A stretch of 64,000 nt of DNA from Cephalotrichum gorgonifer (Eukaryota > Ascomycota > Sordariomycetes > Microascales > Microascaceae), in assembly GCA_900312665.1 (NCBI GenBank), contig ONZQ02000005.1, forward strand, positions 418,128 through 482,127. The letters are read 5' to 3'. Shown piece by piece: positions 35,816 through 47,720 of the stretch. Below the pieces are notes generated by a model. It was not told where the DNA came from and did no database searches. It saw only the letters and a list, made by a program, of their open reading frames with translations. Every line of letters begins with the position of its first letter. The first letter of the stretch is position 1. Both the position numbers and the translations under genes were made by a program.

Positions 35816-37512
35816 TTAGACCTTCGCTTGTTTTAGGACAGGGCTGGCATGTTCATTCTTCTCCGACTTCTCGTCCTCATGTCTCCTAGCATTAATACCC
35901 CCCTCAACGTCGTAGTTTGTCTCGCGGGCATGGTACAAAACCAAGGCGGTCAAGGGAAGAGCGGCCACAGGCATAATCCAGGAGACAAGGAGCTCGGTGA
36001 GGTACGGGGTCTATGCTGTGGTGTTAGCCCATACTACGTCCCGTCTAGATTTATAGATAGTAGACAGGTGAAAACATACGAGTACGGCATCCATGCCGAA
36101 CGACACAGCCGCCCCAGCCGATTGGATCCCTTTATAGTACCCAGCCATGCGGGCTAACTTGAAGGGACTGTTGGTCAAGCAGGACATAGTGTAATATGCG
36201 AGTCCTTGGTAAGCGGCGTCGGCGATGTAATCTGTGGAGACAAACACTTGTTAGACGAGGATAGTTTATTGCATACCTTTATCTTCTTGGGGTCGGTCGC
36301 TAGGATGCTCACAAGCGAAGATCAACAATATCGGTCCCACTGACGGCTCCGCCTCCCAGTCCCAGGGAATCTCCACCCCGCGGATCACAATATCGCCGCG
36401 CTTGAACTGCACCTGGAAGGCAAGTCCGGCCCCCCAAACGCCGCACATGCCGACAAACACGATCCCGCAGGCGAGCAAGGAGCGCTTGCGGCGCGAGAAG
36501 GGCAGGTTGTCGGTTATCAGTCCGATCAAAACAGAGCCGATCACGGATCCCAGTCCCGACGCGAGGGCGACGAGGGCTCGCGTGCGGCCGTTGAAGAGGT
36601 ATGCCGTTATGGCGCCCTGGTACGCGTAGAAGTAGTTGGAGGAGAAACACATCGGGAACAGGGCCAGCGTTCGCCAGTCCTTGAACATGGAGACGAACTC
36701 GCGGAATTCGACGCCGGGGCTTATGGAAGCCTCGATTTCGACGTGGGTGCCGTCGCTACGGACGACCTTCTGTGGTGGGAGGATTAGCCAGCTGGTGCCT
36801 ATTGAGGTGAGCATGATGACCAGCATGATAATGTATATGGCCGTCGACACGCCGGGGAGGTCGCTGTCGAACTGGATCCCGAGAGTGATGGCGGACCCCA
36901 TGAGACTGCCGAGCTGGAAGAGGGCCCAGAAGACGGTGAAGGAGCGGCCCTTGTCCTTTTCGGCGGGGTAGGACATCATGATTGCACCGTGCGCGGCCCA
37001 GAACAAGGCCGCTATGATTCCTAGGAAGACTCCCGAGAAGATGAGGAACCAGCGGTTGCCGGTCTCTTGGTGGCACCAGAGACCGCCGACGTAGAGGACG
37101 TAGCCGGTCACGCCGATGGACATGGTCAGGCGGGGGCCGAGTATGTTCTGTTGCAAAGTCCCTCCCGTCAGCCTATCTTCTTCTTCTCCAGTAGCACAGG
37201 TTGTCGATAAAAAGAGTAGTAACCAAATACATACGTTGATGCTCCCGCCGAAGAAGCCCATGAAGAAAAACGCGGAGTATAACGCGGCGTTCGTGATCAT
37301 GGAAAGCTGGACATCTTGCATGCCGCCGGCTCCCATGTAACCGAGGGCACTAAATATCCCCACTGAGCAGAAGGCGACGAAGCCCACGAGGGTGACCTGT
37401 GTCCATGGCGAGTTGTCTATACATAGCTGTTCAGGATGGCGCTTCAGTAGTAGAACATACAAGGAAACTTACAGCGGAAGCGCCCGATCTGAATGTTGGC
37501 GAGCTCAACCAT
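35816..37512 (-). CDS. UNC-93-like MFS membrane protein (DUF895 type)
   Basis: Membrane protein of the fungal UNC-93/DUF895 branch of the major facilitator superfamily; substrate unknown in this branch. Five exons on the minus strand (37512-37473, 37416-37235, 37147-36313, 36231-36080, 36010-35816) give 467 aa. After a short N-terminus (MVELANIQIGRFRYNSPWTQ) come VTLVGFVAFCSVGIFSALGYMGAGG, FFMGFFGGSINNILGPRLTM, GVFLGIIAALFWAAHGAIMM and, near the end, DAAYQGLAYYTMSCLTNSP, all typical. The large loop QKVVRSDGTHVEIE sits between helices 6 and 7. The tail is charged and cytosolic. The 87-base intron 37234-37148 is in frame and stop-free, so it can be missed by frame-based gene finders. Confidence 0.88.
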
Positions 37513-38572
37513 TCTAGGAGAGAGGGTTATTAGTTGCTAGGACGAGAGTCGCATCTATCGAACTATTTGACCACTGTGCCAAAAGCAAGGTTCCCCGCTC
37601 TTAGCGCTACTTGGTCATATTGGTGATATCCTCAGTCTAACAGCATCAACTTTGTTCAGATCCAAGTCACCGAAAAGATAAGGATCAAGAGTGCCGCCTT
37701 GGCTTTGTTATCAAGGAAATGAATTCCCAGGCGGGGTCCGGCGACGGGGATAACTAGCACGAGACCCGACTCTTATTATCGACAAGATCGTCGCCTCTCG
37801 GGATTCGAGGTTCGTGCATACGATCCATCATGCATGTAAGCATACGACCGGCCTAGCGGTTGACTACTCGGCCCCAATATACTTTAAAACATGCTCTGGC
37901 TTCTCCAGGCGGCTGAATCTTAATAACTTCATAGGGGCAGAATTAGCCTTTGCGTCGTACTAGTCAGAGTGCGATCTGAGCAGGTTCTTAACGTCTAAAG
38001 AATGTACCAAATCCGCTAACCTGAGGAGTCTGCACAAGGTTATATTTCGTCTCTCAAGTGCCCTGGTTCGCTCGTGCGATAATGTTGCACTACGACTAAA
38101 ACGCAACGAGTGGTTACGGGAGATAAATACTACATATACTGAAATCGACGTAATTCTCACTAGCACAACTTACGAAGTCCCCGCTTGACCATCACTAGTG
38201 AGCTCAGACAATTGATGATCCAGTGGATGACCTCTGTGGGTCCCTCATAGCCGCCCGTCCTATCTACTATGAGTGCCCAGATATTAACCGGGTAGTGCCG
38301 GCCCTGCCTGGGTCCTGGTAGCTATTGATTTCAACCGAATTACAGTAGGGTGTGGTGGGTATCATATATCGTGGGGAAACGTGTGTACATGCTCGAAGCA
38401 TCGTGAGGAAGGAGGACCCAACATTACGACGTAACACAATTTCTACATGTAGTTTTGAAGTTCGTTTCTCACTGGCATTCAAACGTAGCTTAATCTGTCA
38501 CAAAGACCATATATCTATCCTAAGACCTCTGGGTCTAATTCACTACAAGCGATACGTATCCAACTTGACACC
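37513..38572. other. Intergenic region
   Basis: About 1.06 kb upstream of the UNC-93-like gene and downstream of the next MFS gene. No coding sequence or repeat is recognised. Confidence 0.5.
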
Positions 38573-40435
38573 TCAACACGAAACCACGGCCCTTGCGATC
38601 CTCATCCGCTTCCCGTACAGCCACAGAGGCACGGTCAACATAGAAAACAGCCCCATAAGCATTCCAAATATCCCGAAAGGCTCGGCGGGGCCCTTCGCCT
38701 CTACCCAGTGAGAGACGAAAAAGGTCCAGGCAAAGGCGATGATGGCGCGGAGGATGGTCACCACCACGAAGCAGTCTGGTGCGAGCTGCCCGTATGAGTC
38801 AATGAGCTGCGGTGGACCACTCGTCAGTCTCTTTATCAACCGCTTCAGTGGGGAGCCAACGGAGGAACTTACATAGTTAAAGCCGACGGACGGCACCTGC
38901 ATCAGCCCAAATGTCAACATCCCGTACCCGACCTCGAGCCCAACCCACCGGTTGTCCCCCGGATACTCGGCGCAGAACCCGAACACGAAGAACCCGCACG
39001 TCGCGATTACGAGCGGCGCGAACATAATGGGCAGCCTGTCCTCCGGCTCCGCCAGCCCCAGCGCGTCCCTCTTCGCCCGCCGCTTCAGCTGCCCGTCAGC
39101 CATTGCGTGCGTGTACACGTACCCGAGGAAGGCCCCGACCAGGGCGCCGACGTTGATGAGCCCCGCATTAGCCCCCCACAGGTAGGGCGGCTGCTGGACC
39201 AGCTGCGCGCCCACGGTGGAGATGGTGACGACGCCGCCCACGAGCCCGGAGTAGTGGAGCATCACCACCCAGGTGCCCGGGAGCGCGAGGGTGCGCCACG
39301 GCTGGACGAACTTGGGGAGGAGGGGCCCGCTGGGCGCCCTGAAGCCTAGGGAGCGGACGAAGGTGTAGCGGCCGTAGGTTGCGGGCGCACGCGCCGTCGT
39401 CTCATGGTGGGTGGTCTGGTCCTCCTTGGCCGGTTCCGGCGTGGCGCGGGCCTCCTCCGGGCGGTCGTAGAGCGTCTCCGGCGAGAGGAAGAGGATACCT
39501 AAGAAGCAGCCGGCCGAAAGGGCGGTGGCGATCCAGAAGTTGTAGGCCCAGCCGAGCTCGAAGCCCGTGTACCCGCCTGTGATCCCTCCTACAAGGGGAC
39601 CGATGCAGAGGAAGACCGTGTACACGGCCTATTGCACCGCCTAGTCAGTACAGCTGCTCTCTTGGCGCAATATCTGGTGTTTGGAATGGGGACACCAACC
39701 ATTGCACGGCCCCTTTCGTGGAGGAAGTACATGTCCCCTACGAGAGCCGGCGCGACGGTGTCCGCCGCCCCGCCGCCGATGCCCTGAAACATGCGGGCCG
39801 CGAGGAGGGAGCCGTACGACGTTGCGAGGCCGGCCCACATGGACGAGAGGGTCATGAGGAGCGTGCTGGCGAGGAGCACGGGGCGTCGGCCGGCCCAGTT
39901 CGCGAGCGGCATCCAGAAGATGTTCGACGCGCCCAGCCAGAGGAGGGTCACCTATTCCTGGAGTGTCAACAAAGCGGGCGGGACGGTATTTGTTTTTCCC
40001 TTTTCGCTTCCCCTTTTTGGTTCATTTTTTAACGGAGTGGTGCTTACGGCAATGAAGTACACGAGCTCAGGGTACGTCTTCCTCTCCTGCGGGAAGGTTT
40101 GGAACCAGAGGGTCAGCGCGGGCGCAATGTTCGAGCTGATAAAGTTCGCCGTGAAGGCGTAGACCGAGCCCACGAGGAGGGCTGCGAACTTGCGCCATGG
40201 CGCCCAGTTCAGGGGGTCGGCCGGGTCGGCGGACGGGACGGGGAACCGGCGGATCTGGGCGGGCTCTGCGTCGCCACCCTTCTCATCGTGTCCTGCTGGC
40301 GTGTTAGCGGCGTGGTAATGCACGGGCACGGCCGGGGTTTGGAGGAGTGATACCGATGAGTCGGACGGTTCCGGGCGGCGTCGCGTTCTTGATCTCCTCC
40401 GCGGACAAGGAGAAGGCATGTTTCCAGGCACCCAT
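38573..40435 (-). CDS. MFS carrier, drug:H+ antiporter (DHA1) type
   Basis: Twelve-helix carrier of the plasma membrane. Five exons on the minus strand (40435-40354, 40292-40048, 39951-39700, 39628-38873, 38806-38573) give 522 aa. The N-terminal loop ends in DPADPLNWAPWRKF, the usual entry to helix 1. Motif A lies in MPLANWAGRRPVLLAS and motif C in IGPLVGGITGGYTGFELGW. The central loop after SPETLYDRPEE is charged. DHA1 carriers export toxic compounds or take up small organics. As the first gene of the dense 38-59 kb block, next to a pathway-type regulator, it may move the substrate or a product of that block (inference). The 66-base intron at 38872-38807 is in frame and stop-free. Confidence 0.9.
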
Positions 40436-41159
40436 GGTTGATTTACTATCGCGCGCGCGGGAGAGAAATAATGGAGCTTCTGCCCTGCCAATATGCGAGG
40501 CTGCAATGGTTGAAGAACAGCAAGACTCAAGGAAGGGATTGGCCGCATTGTATACCTACGTTTATCCAGCCTCGAAAAGCTTGGGACAAGCCCACATCCC
40601 GATGTAGCACCCAGTGTCAGTGAGCTTGGCGGGACGAGGGGTCCATGCCGTGGGAGGGAGCTGCGTCTCCTATTGGCATGAGCAATTACTCGCGTGGTGC
40701 CCCAGGCTAAATTGGGTCGCTCCCATTCTTCAATAAAACAGGGATAAAGCGGCTGCTTAGTGGGGGAGGGTTCACTTCGGGACTTGGGGTCTCGGCCCCA
40801 CAAAGCTTTCTTTCCCCACGGGGAAGGTGTCTGGGGTAATCTGCAGGGAAGATCTCTGGGGGGAATCTGCGGGGGAAGGTCTTGGCTCGAATACCCAAGG
40901 TCGAGGTTTTACGGGAGAAATGGGCTGTGATAATCGAATGAACACGGCTCGGTGGCAGGAGCAGCACAACGGAAGGAATATTATCATTTGGGTATTTGAA
41001 AGGGTACACATTTGAAAGGGAACTCCAGACTCAATTGACTGTAATATCACTATGCCGCGTGTTATTCGGGGCAAAACCAAGTTCAGAATGCATTCCTTAA
41101 CGCCGTCGCTCCAGCACCAGACCAAATAATCGCACACGCCCTAGCACCGACCAACGCCA
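40436..41159. other. Intergenic region
   Basis: About 720 bases between the start of the MFS gene and the 3' end of the regulator, both on the minus strand. It should hold the MFS promoter; no coding sequence is seen. Confidence 0.5.
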
Positions 41160-43964
41160 TCACGGATCCAGCGCTCGCCTGCTCGCCCTATAGAGCCCCT
41201 CCATAAGCTGGACCAACTGATACACCAGTCCCGGCTTCGACATCCCGTCGTGGCTAGCCTCCAGCACCCTCACCACAGTCTGCATCACCAGATCCGGGCG
41301 TCTTAAATGCACGACATCCCCGTCGTCCCCGTATTGGCGCTCTATGGCCCGAGCTCCCTGGATACAGGGCCTCCCAGTCCCGAACTGAACGAACCTCTGC
41401 AGGTGGAGACTGTCGGCCCCGTCGAGGAAGATGTCCTGCGCGATATCCCCTGGGCCCACCAGGGGACTCGTGAGAATGCTCTCGGAGAGGAGCCCGTAGG
41501 CCCATAGGCACAGACCGGCGTGGTACACCGTCGTGGCGGCGTGCTCCTGCAGCATCGTCCTCGGCAAGCCCCTCGCGATGCGAAGGATCTGGCCCGCGTG
41601 CCAGATGGCGCTCCTCGCCTCCTTGCTCCCGACCCACTCCGTAAGCGACGGGTACACCTCGCGCGCCTGCTCCTGGCCCTCCATGCCCGCGAAGAGCTGG
41701 ATATCCTCAAAGGGCATGTGCAGGTGCAGCAGCGTGAGCTCGAGGCGCATGGTGAGCTCCTGCCCGTATGGCGCGTAGGGGTCCATCGCGATGCGGAAGT
41801 GGCCCAGGAGCTGTAGGAGCTCGTCCCGACGCGAGGCCGTGAGGTGCCCACTCCACCTACCCGGGCGCCCACGCTGCAGCGACCCCAGCTGGACGAGCTC
41901 CCACGCGAGCGTCCATGTGCAGGAGAGGAAGGCGAGGCCCGTCGCCGCAGGGTCCACCAGGCCCCCGTGCGTCTGCAGCTTCCCTGGCTCCTCGATGAAA
42001 TCCACCACCGAGTGCCGCCTCCCGTCGGCCTCCAGGAACGCCTCCTTCCACTCCGCCGCGGTCTTGGCGGCCCAGAGCGCCTCCGGCGCCGGCAGGGGCA
42101 GCTGCACCTCCGCGTACGAGACGAGAGGGTTCACCAGCAGCGCGGCCGAGGAGTCGGCGTCGTGACGCATGACCCTGAAGACCAGCCGCTTGAAGCTCTC
42201 TTGGTGGACCCAGGCGCGCCACGTGCGGTCCAACTCCTCGCCGACCTCGTCGTCGCGGACAATGATGTTGGGGTAGGCAGACCAGCGGAGTTTGCCGCCG
42301 CGGCGGAGCATGGTGAGCGGGGGCTGGAGGAAGGACTCGGAGATCTCGACCTTGCGGCCGTTGCCGCTCCAGAGGCCAATTTCGAGGGAAATAATGAAGG
42401 ACTGGACGAGCTCGAGGTCGCGGATGAGGCTGTTGTGGCGTTCCCACTGTATTTTGTAAGGATTAGCGCGTTCGCCAGTGGACAGGGAAGATTTTGGGGG
42501 GGAAGGGGTTGAAGGCGTACGTGTTTTGGGATTGCAAACCTCAAGCTCTCCTGTATGGCATGCCCCAGCTTCGTGAGGGCCGGGTCGGCCGTGAGCATCG
42601 CGCCCCTCGCTGCCATGGCCGCCAGCAGCTCAGGCCTCTTCTCGTTCGGATTGAACGTGGCGGCGTGCAGGAACGAGTCAAGCCGCGCGACGGGAGACGT
42701 CAGGGAATACTGCAGTAGCGAGTCGAGTAGGTCCACGGAGGGAAACGACGCCACGGCACGGGACAGGTTCTCCGGCCTACAACTCTCAACCACCGTCGTG
42801 AGAATCTTGTCCCTCGACGAGACATTAAGCTTGACCCCTGTTACCCGCCGGTCGAGACGCAGGTGCGATTCTGGCGGCCGGTGGTCGCTCGGGAGTGAGA
42901 GGTTGTGCTCCTCGGCGCTGCCGTTGTCCTGCGCGTTGGGCCGGAAGCGCCAGTGGCAGTTGTGGAAGGCGTCCGAGGCGAGGGCGGCGGCGCGGCACGG
43001 GTCTGTGGCCGCCGGGGTGAAGGCGGGGCTCGGGTCGGCGAGCTCGAAGGGGATATTGACGTTGTAGTCGTCCAGGAAGCGCAGGTCGATGTCCTCGAGC
43101 TCGATGCTGGGGGCGTACTCGAATGGCGCGGAGCCCATGGGTGTCCACTGGCCCGGAACGAAGGTCCAGTCCGGGAAGGGCCCTGGCGCTTGGTCCATGT
43201 CCACGTCGATCGTGGAGCCTGGGGAGTTTAGTATGCGCCGGCGGCATTAGAAAAGGGGTTTGCTTACCCGTCGTCATCCTACTCGTTACAGGCGAGGGTA
43301 GCCCTTGCTCGTATTGCCCGTCGACAGCCGGCGATACAGTGATTGCGTCCCCAGTCGGCTCGTCCATGGAGTTCGACCTTCCCGTCCGGGGCGGCGTGAG
43401 GACCATGTGCGCCGACTGGTCCCAGTCGCACTCCACGCCATTGTCCACGCAGCGGACGCACGGCTTCTGCTCGGAGCAGCGGAGGTGGTTCGACGCGCAT
43501 GAGCGACAGGCCTGGCTCACCCGGCCGGGTATATTCTGGGAGTAGCGTGTGGCAGCGGTCGAGGATCCATCGGACCCAGCCGTGCTGCTATGGCCAGCTA
43601 CGTGGCGCTTCAGTATGTCGCTGCGCGGGTTAGTTGATATGGAGATCAGTGGACGGTGGGGAGGGGCTGATGGAATCTCACTTACGTCCTGGCGAAGGCC
43701 TTGTTGCATATTGGGCATTGAAAGGGTTTCGTCTGGGTATCTGTGGCATGCGACCTGGTCAGCGAAACTTGGTGCAACAATCTATGGCTAGGCAGGTCGT
43801 GAATCGCAGTGTGGCTCTGGATGCAAGGCGTACGGGTCGATCTTACGGGAGCGCACATGTCGTGCGAGGTGATCTAGACGCTTGTACTTGCGCATGCAAG
43901 TCCCACACTGGAACAGACCAGAGTCCGGCGCGCCAGCGGGCTGCGCTCGATCGTTGGTGGCCAT
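41160..43964 (-). CDS. Transcription factor with C2H2 fingers and Zn2Cys6 cluster
   Basis: Probable pathway regulator. Five exons on the minus strand (43964-43847, 43740-43686, 43620-43268, 43218-42521, 42446-41160) give 836 aa. Two C2H2 fingers open the protein: FQCGTC...HLARHVRSH (split by intron 1) and FQCPIC...DILKRHVAGH (split by intron 2). Within 60 residues comes a Zn2Cys6 cluster, ACRSCASNHLRCSEQKPCVR and on to CVDNGVEC, with spacing C2-C6-C5-C2-C6-C. Residues from about 330 carry a fungal-specific TF homology region. Double-finger regulators of this kind often sit in metabolic clusters. It is head-to-head with the LigB dioxygenase gene, with 660 bases between starts. Finger classes are certain; targets are inferred. 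Confidence 0.92.
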
Positions 43965-44624
43965 CGTCGTAATCGGGTTCGAACCTGGGAGATAGGAAGG
44001 GAAGTGGGGGAAGCCGGTTGATCGGGACGTCAGGGGGAGAAGTACGATGTGGAGGGGACGATGGTTGCAGGTGGTAAGGGGGCCATCGTCTGGAATGTGG
44101 GGAGAAGCAGTTGGTGGGTCTGTCTTGGAACTCTCCTGTGGGGTAGGTCAGCCTGGCTTTCGCCCACCATGCGGCAGTCCGGCGCGGAGAGACGAGCGGA
44201 TAGGTCAAGCAGCGTGGCGACGGGAAAGAAGAACGATATGAACGGTGTGGAGCACGAGTTTGTGGGGAGGGCAAATCAGGATAGCACCATTACGAATTCT
44301 CGAGCGTTCGCCATCTACCGGTACCTTGGCAGTCCAAACCACCATTGAGCTTGAATAGCGGGTCCTATGCGGGGTAGACAGGGGTTGTCGCCACCAGGTT
44401 CCCCCACATCCCGAAGTGGGCGTTCCCGCAGCCAAAGCGGGTCGCTCACCGACGGACGGCTCGGCATCGGCATCGGGACTCAGAAATAAAGTACGGCGTT
44501 TCTCGTACGCTCTGACGGACAGAGCGGGATACTTATGCCCGATTGCGCGAGAACATTTGTTAACCACATACGGCACTATGGGTAAGCTTTGGTGCCGACT
44601 TGACTTACACCACACACCACTGAC
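43965..44624. promoter_or_regulatory. Shared divergent promoter, regulator/LigB dioxygenase
   Basis: The 660 bases between two head-to-head starts. No gene fits inside. CGG-containing words (gacggacggctcgg near 44450, tctgacggacagag near 44510) are candidates for Zn2Cys6 binding, but I could not test for enrichment. An upstream non-coding or coding exon ending at 44580 (ATGG then GTAAGC) could splice to the CAG at 44634, so a short 5' exon is possible. Confidence 0.4.
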
Positions 44625-45572
44625 ATGTCTCCAGCGCCGACACCAGTACACTTCTTCTCCCATGGGTCCACCATGATGCTGGGCGAGGAGTCCGAGTCGG
44701 CCGACTACTGGAAGAAGGCCGGCGACGAGGCCCTCGCCCACGGGATCAAGGGCGTGATAATGATGGTGAGCAGCCTCCGTCTCGCCCCCCCTCCCCCCCC
44801 CCCCCTTCCCCGCCGCTAGTGAAGGTCTAACACATTCCAGGGCGCCCACTGGGACGCGCCCAGTGACAGGATCGAGGTAGCCACGAACCCAAACCCGACA
44901 AAGTCTCCCGTCGCCTACGTCCACCCCTCCAAATATGTCGACTACGCCCTCAACCCGGACCTCCCCACCGCCCAGCGCTGCCTCACCCTCCTCAACTCCG
45001 CCGGCCTCAACGCCCACCCCAACCCGACCTTCGACTGGATCCACGACACCTACCTCATCCTCATCCGCATGTTCCCGGGGGGCTGCCCGCCGACCGTGAT
45101 CATCTCCTGCAACGCGCGCTACGACCCGCACCACCACCTCCGCGTCGGCGCCGCCCTCCGGCCCCTCCGCCACGAGAACTACCTGCTGGTCGGCTCCGGC
45201 GGCGCCGTGCACAACCTGTACCGCAACCACTGGGCGCCCATGCTGCGCTACTCGGACAACTTCGCGCAGGAGCGGCCGCCCGAGCCGTGGGCGCTGGGCT
45301 TCCGGCAGGGCGTGGAGGACGCGCTGCGGAACAATACCGGGCCGCGGCTGAGGCGCGCGGTGGCGAGGCTTATGAAGCACCCGCTGTACAGGGAGGCGCA
45401 CGGGACGGACGAACACTTCATGGCGGCGCTGTTCGTGGCGGGGGCGGCAGGTGATGAGGAGGACGAGGGCGTGGGCGGGGAGCTGAGGGCTGAGACGTGG
45501 GAGCTGACGAATATGTGCAATAGCCAGTTTACGTTTGGGGCTTGGCCAAGGACGTTGGCGACGGCGGGTTGA
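44625..45572 (+). CDS. LigB/DODA-type extradiol aromatic ring-opening dioxygenase
   Basis: Non-haem metal enzyme that opens catecholic rings (class III extradiol; DOPA 4,5-dioxygenase relatives; PF02900). Two exons (44625-44765 and 44841-45572) give 290 aa, the normal length. Candidate metal ligands are His13 in FFSHGS, His50 in GAHW and His239 in GTDEHFMAAL; His115 in DWIHDTY matches the active-site acid/base histidine. The C-terminal half has LVGSGGAVHNL, where the family has a conserved GSGSxxHNL loop. The intron holds a cytosine run near 44785-44810. It is divergent from the regulator and convergent with the CocE-like hydrolase. Within this block it is the best candidate for ring cleavage. 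The exact diphenol is not predictable. Confidence 0.9.
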
Positions 45573-45829
45573 ATTAGTCGTTTTGTACGTGTTGTGAAGA
45601 AGTTGCTTTTACTATCTTCCAATATCACTGATGCTTTATCTGAACGCACAAGTCGCCTGAGCACTACTGTGGATGGTAAGGACCCGGAATGATGGGCGTG
45701 GCTCTCTTTGAAGTGTATTTTTTATTGCAGTACATAGGTGTAGTGTAGGCTTGGGCTACTAGATTGGATGCTAATGTGGAAGGAAAACTGTATATTGTTT
45801 ATTTGTATCTGAGTCTACCCTGCTGACGT

Positions 45830-47720
45830 TTACTCCTTCTTCGGGATTATGGGCAGCGTAACGAAGTTCTGGAACCTGGGCCCAAAGTGCAAGTGATTCG
45901 TCCCCTGGAAGACCTCGGGTGACCTATTCTCGCGTTAGCACTTGTGTCTCAAAGGCGTATAGGCGTGCATGAACTTACCTGTCCTTAGGGTCGTTGTGCA
46001 AGAAGATGCCCGACCCCTGCGTATCTCCCGACGAAACCTCAAACACGATCCTCCCGCCCTCCTCCACGATTACGTTCGTCGGCCACACCTCGACGTCCAC
46101 GGTGTATACCTCGCCCTGGATAACCGGCAGCACATCCCTCCTGGTGTAGTCTCTGTGGGGGAGGTAATCCTCATGGCTTGGATGTCCTTCGTTCACCTTC
46201 CGCAGGGAGACGCGCAGCCAGCCCTTCGTGAGAGGGACAGGGTCGCCTGCCGTCCCGGTGTAGAAGACCTCCTTGCCATCGGGGCCAAGGTACCGGAGCG
46301 TGACAAAGAGGTCAATGTCGCTAGGCGTCGGCCCGTCGGGGTCAGGGCTGACGGAGACATTGAGGCGCGCCGTGACATGGCCCGTGATCTCCGTCTCCGC
46401 CTGGAAAGGGGCGCTGGTGAACTGGACGACTTGCGGCTCTTGGATCGTGCCCAGAGCGCGGTAACCGATCTTCTTCCTCTCGATGGGAACATCCCGGCTG
46501 AGCCCGAGATCTGGCGTGAGGAAGAACTTGGTATACTGCGTCCGCGCAATGGGCCACTCATTCTCGGTTCGCCTCTCGTAGGTCCTCTCCGCTTCCGCGT
46601 CATTGAAGCCCACGTTCCCCTTCCGCAGCACGAGGTCGACGGGAGGCATCTTTCCAGGAACCGACCAACCAACCCTGTCGTCCCCCTTCAGGAACGCGTC
46701 AAGGAAGCTCCGCTGCACCTCGACCTCTTCCTCGTAGTAGAAGGGCAGGTCGTGACGCCCCGTGATCATGCGGAGGTATTTCAGCTTCGATCCAGCATGG
46801 GCATACCCCTGGATGTTTCCTCTCAGGTGTAGCAGGATCCCACCCCAGTTACCGACGGAAAGAAGTGGGACCTCGATGTCGGACATGTCGTATTCTTTGG
46901 CGGCGTAGTACTCCTGGTCGCGGAACTGGTTATTCTGGTCATCTACCAGCTGGTCGTTCCTGTTCGCGGCAAGGTCCTCCTCGGGCAGGTCCCCCTCAAT
47001 GGTATCGGGTCCCCAATTCCTCGCTGCGCGCCCCGGCCTCCCGTACTGGTTCGTAATAACCTGCCGGTCCCACCAGAACTTGATGAACGCGTTCGACAAG
47101 ATTCCACCGTGCCTCGCTCTGTCTCGATAATAATCCGACATACCCTCCCACGGGATCACAGCCGCGAGTCCCTTCGGCTTCCTCGCCGCAACCCGCCACT
47201 GGCTCCCCGCATAATAGCTGATCCCCAGGAGCCCGACCTTACCAGAGGACCAGGGCTGGTCGGAGGCCCACTCCACGACGTCGAAGAAGGCCTCGCTGGT
47301 GCCGCGCGACATGGGGTCAAGCATCCCAGGCGACTGGCCCAGCCCGCGCTCGTCGGCGCGGACGACGGCGTAGGCGTGTGAGGTCCAGAAGGCCGGGTCG
47401 GGGGTTTCCCAGGCGGAGTGGGCGGATTTGTGCTGGGGGTTCACCTCGGAGAAGGACTTTGCGTGGAAGCTGCGGAGGTTAGTCCGGAAGCTGCTCAGAC
47501 TCAGTGGGTAGTAGTGGCGGGCTCACTCTTTGTAGTGGATGTCTTTACCATAAGGACCGTAGGTGACGAGCACCGGGACGGGGTCGGAGGTCTTTGGGCG
47601 GTAGATATTGCAACGGACGACGCCCTTTCCCGCCTTGAGCTCGACCGTCACATTCTGCTCGAAAATGTACGGGAACGAGGTCTTGTCGACCGTGCGGATG
47701 TCTCTAATTTCGTTTGGCAT
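45830..47720 (-). CDS. CocE/NonD-family alpha/beta hydrolase (X-Pro dipeptidyl-peptidase S15 type)
   Basis: Serine hydrolase of the CocE/NonD family (PF02129 with C-terminal PF08530), which cleaves esters or amides such as cocaine esters and acylamino bonds. Three exons on the minus strand (47720-47527, 47469-45979, 45923-45830) give 592 aa. The start MPNEIRDIRT is the ATG nearest the family N-terminus; an upstream in-frame TTG adds 20 doubtful residues. YGPYGKD precedes the first splice, ADERGLGQSPG marks the oxyanion side, and GISYYAGSQW carries the nucleophile Ser149. TGRHDLPFYYEE has a candidate His region, and the C-terminal jelly-roll reads from GHVTARLNVSVSPD to VFEVSSGD. It is head-to-head with the monooxygenase fusion across a promoter with an assembly gap. 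It may unmask an esterified aromatic substrate (inference). Confidence 0.9.

Noticed and set aside
41844..42512. A 222-codon plus-strand frame within the dual-finger regulator
   Set aside because: Antisense to the conserved fungal TF homology region, Arg/Glu-rich, no family likeness.
43972..43992. GGTTCGAACC as a possible tRNA B box
   Set aside because: The flanking bases do not form a T-arm stem and no A box or acceptor stem fits around it. A similar word near 47787 fails for the same reason.
44205..45416. A 403-codon open frame on the minus strand opposite the LigB dioxygenase
   Set aside because: It is antisense to a clear dioxygenase, starts at a non-ATG codon, is Val/Gly/Arg-rich and matches no protein. 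It is open because the coding strand is GC-rich at third positions.
45969..46832. A 287-codon plus-strand frame opposite the CocE-type hydrolase
   Set aside because: Antisense to conserved hydrolase sequence; no domain recognised.
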